In this document: piece by piece, positions 43,431-56,156 of the stretch
How positions within the stretch are numbered: position 1 is the stretch's first letter
Layout of the letters: each line of letters opens with the position of its first letter
Assembly: GCA_963576785.1 (NCBI GenBank)
Contig: OY756144.1
Span: 1,612,001-1,676,000 of the forward strand
Length of the DNA stretch: 64,000 nt
Reading direction: 5' to 3'
DNA from: Chlorophyllum brunneum
Lineage: Eukaryota; Basidiomycota; Agaricomycetes; Agaricales; Agaricaceae
The notes under the pieces: generated by a model
What the model was told of the DNA's origin: nothing
The model's database searches: none
What the model saw: only the letters and a program-made list of their open reading frames with translations
Position numbers and translations under genes: made by a program

Positions 43431-46379
43431 ATGGTGCTGCGGGTGGCTCGGACTCTGCGAAGCGGACGGGTAATCGGGCTCAGATCGATATCTGGTCACG
43501 TTGGACATATAACAGCCAGGCCAGCCCCCGTCCACTTGCATCCACACCTTGTCTCCTGCAGGAACTTGCGCACCTCTGCCCCTGCAACTGCCTTTGTATT
43601 TTCAAACGCTTTCGCCTCGTCTTCAGATATGTCTCTTGCACCTCCGCAGAAGCCACTCGAGTGGATCCACTCGGCGGAGGATATCACTCGTCTGACCAAC
43701 CAGGCCATCGACGAGGATCGCGCTCTACAGGATAAAGTCGCCGCTCTCGACGCCAAGGACTGCAACTTTGATTCCGTGAGCACCCTGTGCACCTCTTCAC
43801 ACTTCCAGACTCTGACATCGTGCCCAGGTTTTCGTAAGTATACAGCGTCTGATGTCATCCCTAATCCCTAATCCATCATACATCTCGCCTATAGGTCGCG
43901 CTCGCATTCGCGGAAACCAAGCTCGATGCCAACACTGAGCCTCTCGCGTTCTACCAAAACGTATCACCTTCAAAAGAGCTGCGCGATGCCTCCAATGAGG
44001 CCGAGGCGCTCGTGCGAGACTATGGTGTAGAATCGTCGATGAGGATTGATGTCTACAAGGCCAAGGTTGCCGCGCAGAAGAATTTGAAGGAGAGTGGAAA
44101 GTGGGAAAAGTTGGATTCTGAAGGGCAGAGGCTTGTTGAGAAGATGGTGAGCGCTGTAGTCTTGTGTGGAGGATCGCTGCTCGGGCTGAAGATGTGGTGA
44201 TGTTGTAGATCCTCGACGGTACTCGTGCTGGTCTTGCGCTTGACGACGCTGATCGTGAAAACCTGATGGAGCTGAAGAAAGAGTTATCGAAAACTTGCCT
44301 TGATTTCAGCGTGGGTGGTGACCATACCGCGTTCATGGATCCAAAGCTGACTTGAGCTATAGAAAAATTTCAACGAGGAGAATGTAAAACTGAACTACTC
44401 TTTATCAGCATTTTGTTGTATGCTGCTAAGACGGTCTGCAGGGCGTCATCACATTCACACTTGAAGAACTCAAAGGGGTCCCCAAGGACGTTGTTTCTGG
44501 CTACACCAAGCGTACTGAAGATGGTAAGGAGGTCTACGATGTCACCTTCAAGACCCCCGATATATTTCCCCTCGTACGTTCTTCGTCCCCAAATGTGTGA
44601 CTACGTGCTAACTGAAGTCCTACAGTTCAAATTTGCGGAGAACCCGACTACTCGTCAGCGTGCTCTCGAGGGCTACGAGTCTCGCCTTGCGAACAATGTG
44701 CCCCTGCTTGACAGAGCTATTGAACTTCGTCGTCAAATTGCTAAAATCCTCGGATACAAGACATGGTATACCCAAGCTAGTTACAATAGGATAGTGTGCT
44801 GAGCATAGATCTAGGGCGGACTATATCACTGAGGTCAAGATGATCAAGACTGGGGACGGAATTAAGAATGTGGGTTGTTTTCCTCTCGGAAAGCTTCTCA
44901 TTCTCATGTTGCCGTAGTTCTTGGATGACCTAGAGAGCAAACTTCGTCCCGTCGGTATTAAAGAGCGTGAGATTCTCCTTGCCATGAAGAAAAAAGAACA
45001 CGAGGAGAAAGGGCTCTCATTTGATGGCGAATTCTACATCTGGGACTACCGCTACTACGACAGGAAATACATCGAGGAGACTCTTGACCTTGATGACATG
45101 CTCGTCAAGGAATACTTCCCTGTCTCTGTCGTGGTTCCTACGATCTTGCAGATCTACCAGGAGATGCTTAGTGTCAAATTCATTGAGATTGAGACCTCTA
45201 CTTGGCACCCAGGTTTGTAGGTATTTTGTATGAATGAACCAAGAGCTGACATAAATTTCAGATGTGCAGAAATTTGCCGTTTGGGAAAAAGATGCCAAGG
45301 ATGAGTCTGATTTCGTCGGGTATTGCTACCTCGACCTCTTCCCTCGTGGTAAGTTTACATGTTTTCGTGCGTCGTATATCCCTCTGACGTATATATCTCT
45401 TCCTCAGCTTCCAAATATTCGCATGCAGCAGTCTGGCCCATCCTTCCAGGGTACCAGACCGTCGAAGGAAAGCGCAGCTACCCAACAACTGCCATGGTTG
45501 CCAACCTCGCCAAACCAACACCCGACAAACCAGCCCTCATGCGCCATGATGACGTGGTGACCTTCTTCCACGAGATGGGCCATGTTTTCCACGGACTCCT
45601 TTCCCGAACCAAGTTTGCTCGATTCCATGGAACATCCGTCGCCCGTGATTTCGTTGAGGCGCCTTCTCAAATGTTGGAGAATTGGTGTTGGGAGCCAAAG
45701 GTCCTCGAAAAGATGTCTAGTCACTACGAGAAGAAGGAGCCACTTGGGAAGGAGCTGATTGACAAGATTATCAAGAGTCGATATGTGAATGTTGGATTAT
45801 TTTATTTGAGGCAGTTGTTCTTTGCCAAGTTTGATTATAAAGTGCATACAGACCAGGGTGAGTGTTTCTTTTATTGTTGCTATGTAGGTGCGTGTTGACT
45901 TTTGATTTTCCAGAGTGTGTCGACTACACGAGATTGTGGAATGATCTGAGAGAAAAGGTCTCTCTCGTCAAATACAAAGCTGCTGCTCCTGGCCAGGGTA
46001 CCTTTGGCCATATCACTGGAGGATATGACGCTGGGTACTATGGATACACATATTCTTTGGTCTTTGCTTCCGATATGTATGGTATGTCTATCCACTGCCT
46101 AATACCCTCGAATGTGGATGCTGACAGAGCTAACCTTTTAGCCACCGTATTCCAAGACGATCCTCTCGATCCGGGACGTGGTGGCCTCTACCGTAAGGAG
46201 ATTCTCCTGCCAGGTGGCAGCCGCGAGGAACTCGATTCGCTCAAGGTATGTTTATCTCGATCGGATTTAGTTCTGGTCTCCAAGTTGACTGTCTACGTCA
46301 GGCATTCCTTGGTCGTCCACCCACCAGCGACGCATTCCTCAAAGAGCTCTTTGGCGACGTTCCTGCATCTAACCTCTAA
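43431..46379 (+). CDS. PRD1: M3-family metallopeptidase, thimet oligopeptidase/saccharolysin-like
   Basis: Zinc oligopeptidase that clears short peptides in cytosol and mitochondria. The long form starts at 43431 with MVLRVARTLRSGRVIGLRSI, an Arg-rich leader that looks mitochondrial. A second in-frame ATG at 43629 (MSLAPPQKPLEWIHSAEDIT) matches the usual cytosolic start. Diagnostic blocks follow: LDANTEPLAFYQN, ILDGTRAGLALDD, VDVTF-like VYDVTFKTPDIFPL, FYIWDYRYYDR, the zinc site FFHEMGHVFHGLLS, HGTSVARDFVEAPSQMLENW with the third zinc-ligand Glu, then GGYDAGYYGYTYSLVFASDMY and LFGDVPASNL at the end. The active site is complete. About ten introns. It is convergent with the stress-protein gene. 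Confidence 0.92.
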
Positions 46380-46732
46380 GGCACGAGTATTACGTTTGGC
46401 CAAGGGACTATATTTGTTACGATTTCTTGGACATGTTTCTATCGAGTGGTGATTTGTAAAACCCAGGCAAACCATTTATCTACGGAATAATCAACAGACA
46501 AGTTATGAATTACTGATATAACAGGGAGTCTTGAGGACGAACTAAACCAATGGGAAACACAGAACACAACAAACCGGAGAGGAGAGTTTAGAATTAGAAC
46601 GCGAAGGTGGGGAATGTGGGTATAAATAGAATGAAAAATATGTGAGGACAGCCGGAACAGACAGGGAGAAAACATTCACAAGGCCGGAGAGGGGTGGAAT
46701 AGGCATAAACATTTGGTTAACGCAAGCCCTGT
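46380..46732. other. convergent 3' region
   Basis: About 350 bases between the M3 peptidase stop and the stop of the minus-strand universal-stress-domain gene. No gene seen. Confidence 0.35.
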
Positions 46733-49109
46733 TCAACCAGTCCCTTCATCGCTCTCCTTACCTTGCTCTGTGGTAACCTCCATACTTCCACCCTCACCAC
46801 TCGCACTCTCCTCACCTTCGTCGTCCTCTTCAGCCTCCAGCAATGCTTCTTCCGTTTCCTCGGGACTGCCAACCATTCCTCGTCTATCATCTCTGCTACC
46901 TGGACCACCATCTCTTCTATTGTCATCCTTCTGTATCTCATCCCGCATAACTTTGACATCCTGATCGACTTTGGCCGCAACACGATCGATACCGGCTTCG
47001 GAGAGCTTGACGTGTTGACGATGAGTGCTCAGGTGAGCGGATTTCTTGGGGGGGCGTTTGAGTCTGCGTCGAGCGACCATGACTGGGACGGAGCATTTCT
47101 ATCGAGGGAGGTGATGTCAATTTCATTTGGTTCAAGATTGAGCGGAGGGATAAAAATAGAATACAATGTGCGGCGTGCAAGGCAGTCTGCGTCATGAAAG
47201 GGTGCCCTTGAATGCTAGGGAAAACGTACTTGAATGAGGTAATGGGATGTCGATCCGAGAAGAATGCTAGGCATAAGGAAGGTATATAAGTTTGAAGAGC
47301 GCACTATTCCCATGGGATCACCCCAACTCACCCATTCAACTGGCCTAGACCGCGCGAGCCTACGATGAGCATGGTGGGTCCTGTGTGGTCGACAATGTCT
47401 GTTGTTTTCCCTGATGAACGATGTTTACGCATAGAGTGGCAGGAGAGGACGAACCAAGGAGTATGTGTCGTGAGTTCTTTGCGTGCCATGCTTGACATGC
47501 AACTGTTATGTTGAGTCTTGTGCGCTGGAGAAGACTTGTTACTTGGCGGACGAGTATGTATGCTAGGCCTTGGCGCTGTTGACTGTGCATCGGCAGCTAC
47601 TCTCAAGAAGTATCTAGTACCGCCCACCTCTTGCTGGCTCCTCAGCTTGAGCGTACGATCGCTCGGATTAGGTATCTCGGGGTCGACTTGGGGGAGTATC
47701 GTAAACAGGCGTGATTCAGGAACAACAGCACCGAGCGCTCGCTCACCTTTACTCTCGTTCTCGACAACGGTAACAATCAACAATTCATCACCGTCCCTCA
47801 GGACGGTGCCAATACCCCACTCGACTGCGTACCTGCTCTCTTCGCTCAAATCACTTGCAACGACATACTTTCTCTTCCTCCTCTCACCCAACTTGGCGAG
47901 AGGGTCACCTTGTTTGACAGTGATGGTACACCTATCGCGTTGAAAGACAGGACGGGAGGTCTGGAATGGGAGGGGGTCATGGTGTTTGACGGATTTACGG
48001 CGGCGAGGGTTGCGCTTATTCCGGGTGTTTGATCTGTCCAAGGAATTGAGGGTGGATGGGAAATATGGCTCAGGGGGTACAACGACGTTGACGCCTTCGC
48101 CGAGGGGGTCGGGCTCAGCTTCGTCGATGCCGTTGACGACGTCAGGGGTGACAACAGGAGTTACGATGGCATTGTGTTCGGTATTGCGCTCGGTAAGGGG
48201 GTCGAGAAAGTCGTCAAGATCGCACTCGTCCTCGTCAGAGTAGTCTGTCTCTCCGACGGTCTCGTCGCCCGAGTCTTGGTCGTCGGTGAAGGCGTGGCGC
48301 GGGTGCACGGCTGAGGGGGTGTCGGAGAGATCTGTCTCGGATTGTGCGAGGGGGAGGGGCTGGGGGGTGGGGGATGACTCGCGCTGACGGCGGCGGAAGA
48401 AGAAGGGGGACTGTGAGCGTGGACGAGAGCGACTCCTGGATGTTGCGGGGGTGTCGACGTCGGAGGTTGATTTGGTGCGCTTGGCAGATTTGAAGAGGGA
48501 CCTGCCGCGGTCCTTCTCGCGGTCGTCGTCGTCGTCGTGGGGCGCAGCACTGCCGTTGACGCTGTCGCGGGTGCTGGTGCGGGAGAGAGAGAGGGAGAGG
48601 CCGCCAATCATGGAGGAGAGATAGGACTTTGAGGCCATGCGCGCGTTTGTGTTGGAGACTGTCCGCTCGAGCACCGGCTCATTCTCGACCGAACATGATG
48701 ACGTCAGCAGCAGAGACGACGACCACCGTTTCGGCGTTGTCGGGCGCGACGCGGGGCGGGATGACGGAGGCGACACCACTTCTCCGGCTGTCGACGGCCG
48801 CTTGGTCTTGGGCGATCGCATGGGCGGGCTCTGCGGAGTGGGTGCTGGCGGAGAGAGCTCAAGCTCTTTGCCCTCCTGCGGCGTGGCAAGCGACGGCACC
48901 ACCGTCTCCTTCGTCTTGTGCCCTCCGCTGCTTCCGGGTCGCTTGCCAAAGCTGCCTGCTAGACTGCCCGGGCGAGGGCCCGCGGCTGTAGGGGCACAGG
49001 CGCCATTTCCTGCCAGAGACGGTCTTCCGCCGGAGCTGCTGCCGGGTCTGGGTATGTAGACAGACCAGCTGCGCTTCTTTGATGGTGCTTTTGCTTCGTG
49101 CTCGGACAT
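46733..49109 (-). CDS. universal stress protein (USP) domain protein
   Basis: The start at 49109 gives MSEHEAKAPSKKRSWSVYIP; a longer start at 49199 is possible but less likely. The N-terminal third is rich in Ser, Pro, Arg and Gly and low in complexity. A middle acidic block (SDEDECDLDDF) precedes the USP domain, which begins KRKYVVASDLSEESRYAVEW and has LLIVTVVENESK. After several introns it finishes with the nucleotide-binding signature in MLIVGSRGLGQLNG, continuing to SVPVMVARRR. The C-terminus is acidic and Glu-rich. Fungal proteins of this size with one USP domain and a disordered head are known but of poorly defined function; ATP binding is plausible from GSRGLGQ. About 47080-47330 holds intron and short exon sequence I could not place exactly. 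Confidence 0.75.
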
Positions 49110-49403
49110 GTACGCGGTGGGGAGAGAGGAGAGAGGTGGGGGCGCTCGCCTGCACAGGGCTTGTGGATTGTTATGAGTCTGCCGACAACAGCCCATCACT
49201 CTCCGAAGCTACTCGCCGTGGTCTTGGCATCGCCCAAGTACGTATCCCCTCCCTTCCTCCCTCCCTGCCCTCTCCTCCTCACGGCCTAGACCACCTTCGT
49301 CTGCTCGACCCAAATATACCCACCACGCGTGGGCCCAGGAAAACCTCTGATTTTGTCACCCTAGCCGACTGACAGCCAAGCCCGAAAATACACAATATTA
49401 ATA

Positions 49404-52017
49404 TCATATCTGGCCAAGAACGTGCCGAGGCTTTCCCTCCTCCAGCCCCCGAACCCTCTCGGTCTCTTCCCGTCCCTCTCGCGCAAGCTGCCGGAGAAAG
49501 GCAAGGCTTCTGTCCGCCTTGGCCGTGAACTTGTCCGGACTAAATGATGCGTTTCCGCCCTCCACCCCGCCAAAGTTCAAACTTTCATACCACTCCTGCA
49601 GATCATCCGGATCTACCCCAGATGGCGCTGTCCACGCCCGGAACTGCCGCTGCCGAGCTTCCATCAGCTTCTTCCTCATCCACTCCGTGCTCGTATTCAG
49701 GTGCGCTATTTGCCACCGAACTGACCCTGTCAAATCACCTCAGCCCTGGTCCCTAACCCCAGTCTCCCAGATATACTCACAACCATGGTCCAGCTCACGG
49801 AACGCCTCCCAGGCCTTTGCAAGCCGCGAGTCCAAGTAATTCCACGTCCGCACCTCAAGCTGCTTTATCGGACGTTCTCCTCCCCTTTGCTCCTCATCCC
49901 ACTCTAGCGGTTCCACCCATATGTTCATCATACCAGAACCCTCCAGCGTCTCCAATGTAGCCTTAACTGACTGTTGCCCCGGAATATCTCAGCCATCCTA
50001 TCTGGGGTTACACCGTCCATACCACTCACCTCCTTTGGAAAACAGCCGACGATCTCCTCGGACACGTTCTCTAGGATACCTACGCAACCTTTGAATAGTC
50101 GATCACCCACTCCTTCTCCAGGCCCGAAAAGCCGTTCGTCCATTTCCTCTAGTGGCACATACTGGAATCCAAACATCTGCTTTGTGTTGTGATACGCCAC
50201 AATCACCCCGTCCATGTTTCCGATTCGTACTTGGAACCTGTATGCCGTTTAGAAATCACCGTTCCACCATAAATAAACCTCCCACTTAACTGGTATTTGA
50301 GGAAAGCAGACCGGATAAGATCATAGTACTCCCTCTCAAAACTCTCATACCGCCCATGCTGCTTCCGAATAAGATACCCCGAGTTCTCTTCATAGTTGAA
50401 GATATCCAACCGAATGGGCATGCATGCACGCGTTTTGATGTCAAACACACCAGTCCCTGGCAGACGGGGGTCATGACAATCCAGCTGCGAACGCATGATA
50501 AAATTCCTTGTCTGCTCGCAACCATCAGCGATCTGTCTCCTGTCTTGGCGTACACATCAACATGCCTTGGAGAATCGGAACGCCTCCCGCATCCTACTCT
50601 TCTCCGGGAGCGGTACATCCGTACTTGAACGTCTATACGCGGCAAAGTCTTCCTTGGGCATCGTCAAAAACTTTTCTAAAAGCGTCCCCTGTACAACCTC
50701 TTAAATCAATGACCTCAGACCCGTAAAGAGCTGTACAAACTTACCATCCAAGTCAGTATATTCTTATCCGCATCCATGCTCTTCTCTCCACTCGTATCTA
50801 CCGCATACCTCCCTTCCTTGTAATTAAATACCACCGAGGTCGGCATCCTTTGCCCTGGCGTAAATACCCTCCTCTCCAGCTGCAGATCTCTGCTCAGTGT
50901 TTTTGTATCCACCAATCTATCGCCAGACAACAAAAAATATATATGACACAGCATTCCCGAAAGGGACGACGTGGATCCTGAGAAGGTTTTGTTGTGTGTT
51001 TCTAATAGTTTGCCAAGGTCGGGATCGGCTGAGGATGCAACGAATCTATCAAGGCGCTCGAATGCAAAGTCTGTCACTGGTGGGACATATTGGAGGTAGG
51101 GGTCAAAGTTGTAAACACGCGACCGAGGGTCCTGCAACCAGTGTACTCCAGGGCTACGAAACGCGTCAGAAGTGAGAAGAAATCGGTATGGGAGGGCACT
51201 GACTTGAAAAGAATGCGTTCAAGGTTATGTTTAAGCTGCGCAATAGGAAGTTGTGCTGAAGGCGGCGAAACTTCTGAAATAAACTTCGACTCAGCAACCG
51301 TTATCCAGACCAAACCGTACAAACACACCCTCAAGCGCAGACGGTAACTTGTCCGGGTCAATGACACCTTCAATCCGCCTGGTGTACATTAACGGCGATG
51401 ACTTCAATTCAAAAGGTACCTTTGATAGCTCACTACCATGTCCCTCTTCGTGCTCGTGAACGAATGCCGTCGGTCGTTTCCTTTGCTTGTGCTTTGCCAA
51501 ATCAGAGCCTCCTGTAGCTTCAGAAACGGCAGGCTCCAGCTCTGTGTTAAATTCACCTCAGTTTGTCGTCACCAAGAGAAAGAAACGCGAGCGGCGCACC
51601 GTCCTTACCCCACCCGGTCTCCCAGGCGAGACTCCTAGTCCCTGACGATCGAATTGCGCCTTCTCTGCCCTCCGTGTCTTCCGCCCGAGATACAACCTGT
51701 ATCAGATCCTTCTGTTTCTTCTTCTTTTCTTTCTTCTTCGCCTTCTTCATCGACGCGTTAGCCTGTTCCCTATCGACCTCGGGTTTTTGCTTCAATCGCG
51801 GCAGACTACCATCGCTAACGACAATTTCACGGATTAGCACGTCTTCTGGGTTGGGGAGTGGGCGTGCCGTAGCATCTAAGGCAGCGGTAGCGGCAGAAAG
51901 CTGAGCAGACTTTGGTGTTCGTCGTTGTTGAGTAGCAATTTGTCGGGTACCCGCATGTTGCAGATGTTTTGAAAGAGCTCTCGGCAAGCGTGACACGGTT
52001 GATGTGCAGATGCTCAT
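49404..52017 (-). CDS. PET127: Pet127-like mitochondrial RNA-processing protein
   Basis: Member of the Pet127 family, mitochondrial membrane-associated proteins involved in 5'-end processing and turnover of mitochondrial RNA. The start at 52017 gives MSICTSTVSRLPRALSKHLQ and HAGTRQIA, a typical targeting sequence. A lysine-rich patch (KKAKKKEKKKKQK) follows near residue 95. The family core is recognisable in VYNFDPYLQYVPPVTDFAF, DFAAYRRSS, GTGVFDIKTRACMPIRLDIF, YLIRKQHGRYESFEREYYDL and especially MDGVIVAYHNTKQMFGFQYV. A C-terminal helical stretch ends at 49404. Introns occur at about six places. Long ORFs on the opposite strand are shadows. It is divergent from ARL8, with about 190 bases between the starts. 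Confidence 0.82.
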
Positions 52018-52209
52018 GCGTAGTAGCGTCGCAGACCCAGTCCAATTTATGTCCGAGTGCCAATAGACAAGACCAGATCCCGAGAGTCCCAAAGCTGGAG
52101 GAGAGAGAAGTTTTGGGCAGGTGAGGTTATTTTGGACGTGTGACGTATCGCGTTCTGTTCGGGGACAGGGCAGGGCTGGTGCCGAGCTCCGTCCCATCCA
52201 CCTCTTGCC

Positions 52210-53382
52210 ATGCCGGGTTTCTTCCAGTCCATATTCCAGTGGTTTACCGGGTATTTTCTCATCTTCTTGCACCAATAGCTAATGCTCATCCCAACACAGT
52301 CTCTTTTTCTCAAAACAAGCCGAAATCGCTGTCGTCGGCCTTCAAGTATGCGCTCCACCCTTCTTCCAGACTCTCGCTCTCCCAACTCACGGTTTTGCGA
52401 CTTGGAATGATGGTACAGGCATCTGGAAAAACCTCGTTTGTGAACGTGATTACCTATGGACAGGTACGCCAATTCCCATGTTCCACCCACCCCGTCCTCT
52501 GACGCTGGGCAAAGTGGAGTGAAGACGTCGTACCAACAGTAGCATTCAACTTTCGAAAAATAAGGAAAGGGAATGTAACGATGAAGGTTTGGGACGTCGC
52601 CGGTATGTTCACTGAACGTTCTGCAGACTGATGTATGTGCATTGACGTCGCTCCCTTGATTCCAGGCCAACCCAAATTCCGGTCGATGTGGGAACGATAT
52701 TGCAACGGTGTAGATGCGATTGTGTGCGCACCTGTATCTATCTACTACACATGAAGTTCCATCTGACACTTGGACAGGTTTGTAGTAGACTCGGTTGACG
52801 TATGTTCCCTCTCTTTCAACCACCAGTACTTGGTTTAATTGATTTGTTTTCAACACGTAGTCGGAGAAATTCAACACTGCACGTTTTGAATTGCATCAGC
52901 TATTATCTCAACCGACGCTTGCAGCCGTCCCCCTATTAGTGGTGCGTCTTATCGTCTATTCTGAAGGTCTAAACACTATGCTGATGCCGAGTTACTCTAG
53001 TTGGGCAACAAGAACGACATTGCTGGACATGTATCTGTCAAAGAGCTCATCAAGAACCTGTGAGTCTTCCTTTCTCTCCAACTGTGGTAGGTGCTTACGA
53101 GACGTTGCCAGGCAACTGGACAAGATTTCGGACCGACCAGTATCAGTGAGTACTCCAGTTCTCTGCTACACTTGAAATTCCCTCTCACCTCTGAAACAGT
53201 GTTACTCTGTAAGCAACCCTTGGATAAAACACATCCTTTTTGTACGGTCACTCATTTGGATTGAAGTGTTCAATGAAGAGTCAAGACAATCTGTGCGCTC
53301 TGGTTCCCCACTGCATTGCCCACTACTCACAGACTTGTCCAGGGATATCGTCCTTCAATGGCTAACAGGAAGAAGCCACTAA
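52210..53382 (+). CDS. ARL8: Arl8-type small GTPase
   Basis: Arf-like GTPase Arl8, which in animals links lysosomes to microtubule motors. A multi-exon gene: the start at 52210 gives [14 protein letters not shown], then [15 protein letters not shown], the P-loop [29 protein letters not shown] (switch I), [20 protein letters not shown] (switch II), [27 protein letters not shown] (NKxD) and [14 protein letters not shown]. The final exons (CSMKSQDNL and [12 protein letters not shown]) end at 53382. All guanine-nucleotide motifs are intact. The exons are short, so the gene is not visible as one long frame; a 276-codon antisense frame overlaps it. It lies next to an SCOC-like coiled-coil gene. Confidence 0.9.
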
Positions 53383-53628
53383 CAGCTCAGCTCAGATACT
53401 GGCGCACTCCTCTCACCTCTACTCTTCTCATCACATGTGTACCATGTAGTTGTACGTTTTGTTCACCGCTCTGAAGGCCTAGGCTGTGGTTGTTTTAATA
53501 CAATGTTAGATAGTCTGTACACTGAAACAAGCAACACCCGCACAAAAGAGCGACATGACCTGGTATATCAAAGCAATGGGGTATAATGAAATAGATGGGC
53601 AAGAATGCAGCAGGGCAGAAAACAACTA

Positions 53629-54005
53629 CTACCGGCGTTTGGCCATCTGCTGGGTCAAATTGTCGATGTACATCTGTAGTACCTCATTGCTCGACGTTAG
53701 CTTGTCCACGTCCTTTTGTATAATTTGGACCTTTGCAAGCATAGCTAAGATAAATGAATACTCGGGCGGCTAACGGTTAGCGATGGGGTTGACAGACCAC
53801 GAAGACCTTCTTGGTTCGCCTTGATTTCCCTAAGTACGCGACGAAGACAAGAATTAGTTTACACGAAAAAGGGAAAAGAGAGGACGGACTTGATAAGTTT
53901 CTCCTTCTTAATTGCCTGACTGACCAGGTCCGTCTCCTCCTCAGGCGCGGAGATAGCGCCCCAACCCAATGTCTCCTCTACCGCACCAAGCCCCGCAAGC
54001 GACAT
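53629..54005 (-). CDS. short coiled-coil (SCOC/Slo1-like) protein
   Basis: A three-exon gene encoding about 84 residues. The start at 54005 gives MSLAGLGAVEETLGWGAISA, an acidic linker (PEEETDLVSQAI), then a basic helix KKEKLIKEIKANQEAMLAK and a coiled coil VQIIQKDVDKLTSSNEVLQM with YIDNLTQQMAKRR at the end. The internal exon is only about 20 nt; frames join if introns run about 53845-53905 and 53742-53822. The pattern of heptads followed by NEVLQMYIDNL matches the SCOC family, whose human member binds ARL1 and whose yeast relative Slo1 binds Arl3. Membrane trafficking at the Golgi is the usual setting. It is divergent from RPN13 with about 140 bases between the starts. Confidence 0.68.
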
Positions 54006-54148
54006 TCTAGTTTGAGAGGGAAAGGCAATAAAGATAGCGCTGCAAGAAAAATGTGTCCTCAGGGAGTAGAGAGAAAAGCAAGCGGATGGCGGACCGGAGC
54101 GATCACGACTCCGGAGTGACGCGTCTTCGCTCTTTGCCCCAACCAACA

Positions 54149-55474
54149 ATGTCAGACTCCGATACTCTCCTCGCCTTCAAAGCAGGCAGAGCATTCCGCC
54201 GCGAAGCCTCCAACACCGTCGAGCCCTCTTCCACAAAGGGTGCTGTCCTCTTGATCAACGGTGAAGATGGGCTGCTGCACTTCCAGTGGAAGAATCGCGA
54301 GTCTGGGCAGGTTGAAGAGGTAGGGAATCCGATCCGCTACGTGTTGAGATAGCACTGATTTCTGCTATCTAGGACTTGATATTGTTCCCTTCCGATGCTA
54401 CTTTTCTCAAGGTGGAGCAATCCCCAGGCCGAGTCTACGTCCTCAAATTTTCTTCCTCGAATCAGAGGCATTTCGTGCGTAAACCACAATGTTACACGTC
54501 CACGCACCGCTCTTATGACTATATTCTCCCGTAGTTCTGGATGCAGGATGCCTCCTCTGTTCGTGACGAGGAATTCGTCAATAACCTAAACGGTCTCCTC
54601 GAAGACCCAGAATTCCAAGTCCAATGGTCCACTCCTATCTCTTCACAACCCCAAGCCTCTACCCCTGCCTCCTCGTAGGTCCCCTCCCGTAGGCCCTCTA
54701 TCAAGGACATGACATGATCATTCCATTGCACTGTTTATTTCTACCAACGAATTCCCAGATCCACCGTCCCCGCATCCACATCCGCTTCATCCCCCGCTCC
54801 AAGCTCGTCTCGCCCTCCTCTACCCTCATCGGTAAACTCGACCCTAAGTCAATTCAGCAACGCTCCTGGTTTCAGCGCTACACCTGAACAACTTGCCGCT
54901 CTTTCTAACGCTCTCGGAACACTTCAAGCTCGTGACATTTTTAGTGCTGCCGTGGCCAACGCACCTCCAGGTAGAAATCACCTCACTCCTCATTTTGCCA
55001 ACCTGACGACCGAGCTTAATAGAACTCGCCCTTACCGACATCCTCACACCTGCCAACATCGCACCCCTCTTCACCTCCCACTTAGAACTCATCCCCACAC
55101 TCTTTCCTCATCTCCCTCCAGACCTCCCAACACCACCTTCCCCGGAGGCCTTACAACGCGTCATCAGGTACGTCTATCCTATCACGCACCCACCACTCAA
55201 GATCACTGATTTAATCGATGCTATATCCAAATTTATACTTTCCGACTCCCACTACTGTATTGCATGTAGCTCCCCATACTTTAGGGCCGCAGTATCGAGT
55301 TTCGACCAAGGGCTTCGCACTGGCCTCCTCGGCAACTTCGTTCGCAGTCTTGGGTTACCCGAAGAAGCTGGTACTGGTATTTTACCCTTCCTCCGAGCCA
55401 TTCAAGAACAGGCGGATAGAGAACGTTCGGGCTCTGGAGGAGAAAGAGGTAATGATAATATGGAAACTGATTGA
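54149..55474 (+). CDS. RPN13: proteasomal ubiquitin receptor Rpn13/ADRM1
   Basis: Subunit of the 26S proteasome regulatory particle that binds ubiquitin and the deubiquitinase Uch37. The start at 54149 gives MSDSDTLLAFKAGRAFRREA, then a Pru domain with GAVLLINGEDGLLHFQWKN, DLILFPSDATFLKVEQSPGR, VYVLKFSSSNQRHFFWMQ and NLNGLLEDP. A Ser/Pro/Ala-rich linker follows. The C-terminal DEUBAD-type helical domain covers ELALTDILTPANIAPLFTSH, LFPHLPPDLPTPPSPEALQR, SPYFRAAVSSFDQGLRTG and GNFVRSLGLPEEAGTGILPF, and the protein ends near GERGNDNMETD at 55474. Both domains look complete, which is the full-length form as in animals; yeast Rpn13 has only the Pru domain. Confidence 0.9.
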
Positions 55475-56156
55475 GTTCAATTTGAGGGACATTACCGTAA
55501 CATTGTAGCAAATGAATTCTTGGACTTTAATAACAATCTCGCTCTTTTTTGTTCCAGGTTCTCGGTTTTCTGGAAAACGGTAATGGAGGTTATATTCTGG
55601 GTGCTGTACATTAGATCGTTCCAGCGGCGCACATTGCATTCAGATTCCAAAGATAGTGAATATAGACATGGGGGGGCATCCGAGCTCCGAAGAACCGCGA
55701 AACACTCCATCACACGAAGGTTGAATCGAGTCTTCTCATACACATTTTAGAAACGCATGCGGATAGCGATAGACTTTTCCTTGTGCGAATTAGCTATTAG
55801 CCTCGAGGCCATACACCGGATTCGTGACTGCGGGTGGCGTGTTCCTTTCCAGAACGTTTCAACATTTTCGAGTATCACCAAGAAGAGAATCCCACAAACG
55901 TGAAACTGGGTGTTCATCATCCAGAAATGTGCATTCATATATCAGAAGACCGGTACCGCAACTTGATCGCGACACATTTCCGGTAGATCTCAAGGCCGCT
56001 GTAGCTTCTGCGATCGGACGAAAACCAGAAGACAGCTAGAGTTCAACTTCGCTGGCATGATAGGATTCGAATAGAGCTCCTCTCCTAGCGGTTGTGGCAG
56101 GGGATCCAGAAAAAAAATTAAATGGCTACTAGAATTTAGGAAGTCCCACGATGATT
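55475..56156. other. intergenic region, no gene assigned
   Basis: About 680 bases between RPN13 and the 3' end of NSE2. A plus-strand frame at 55824-56039 ends DRDTFPVDLKAAVASAIGRK, which looks protein-like, but no upstream exon with a start could be joined. It may be the relic of a gene or chance. Confidence 0.3.

Noticed and set aside
47518..48243. plus-strand frames within the universal-stress-domain gene
   Set aside because: They are shadows of the long minus-strand coding frame, which is Ser/Arg/Pro rich and so leaves the opposite strand open.
52047..52877. 276-codon minus-strand open frame
   Set aside because: It overlaps ARL8 exons and introns and has no domain; the plus-strand GTPase motifs explain the region.
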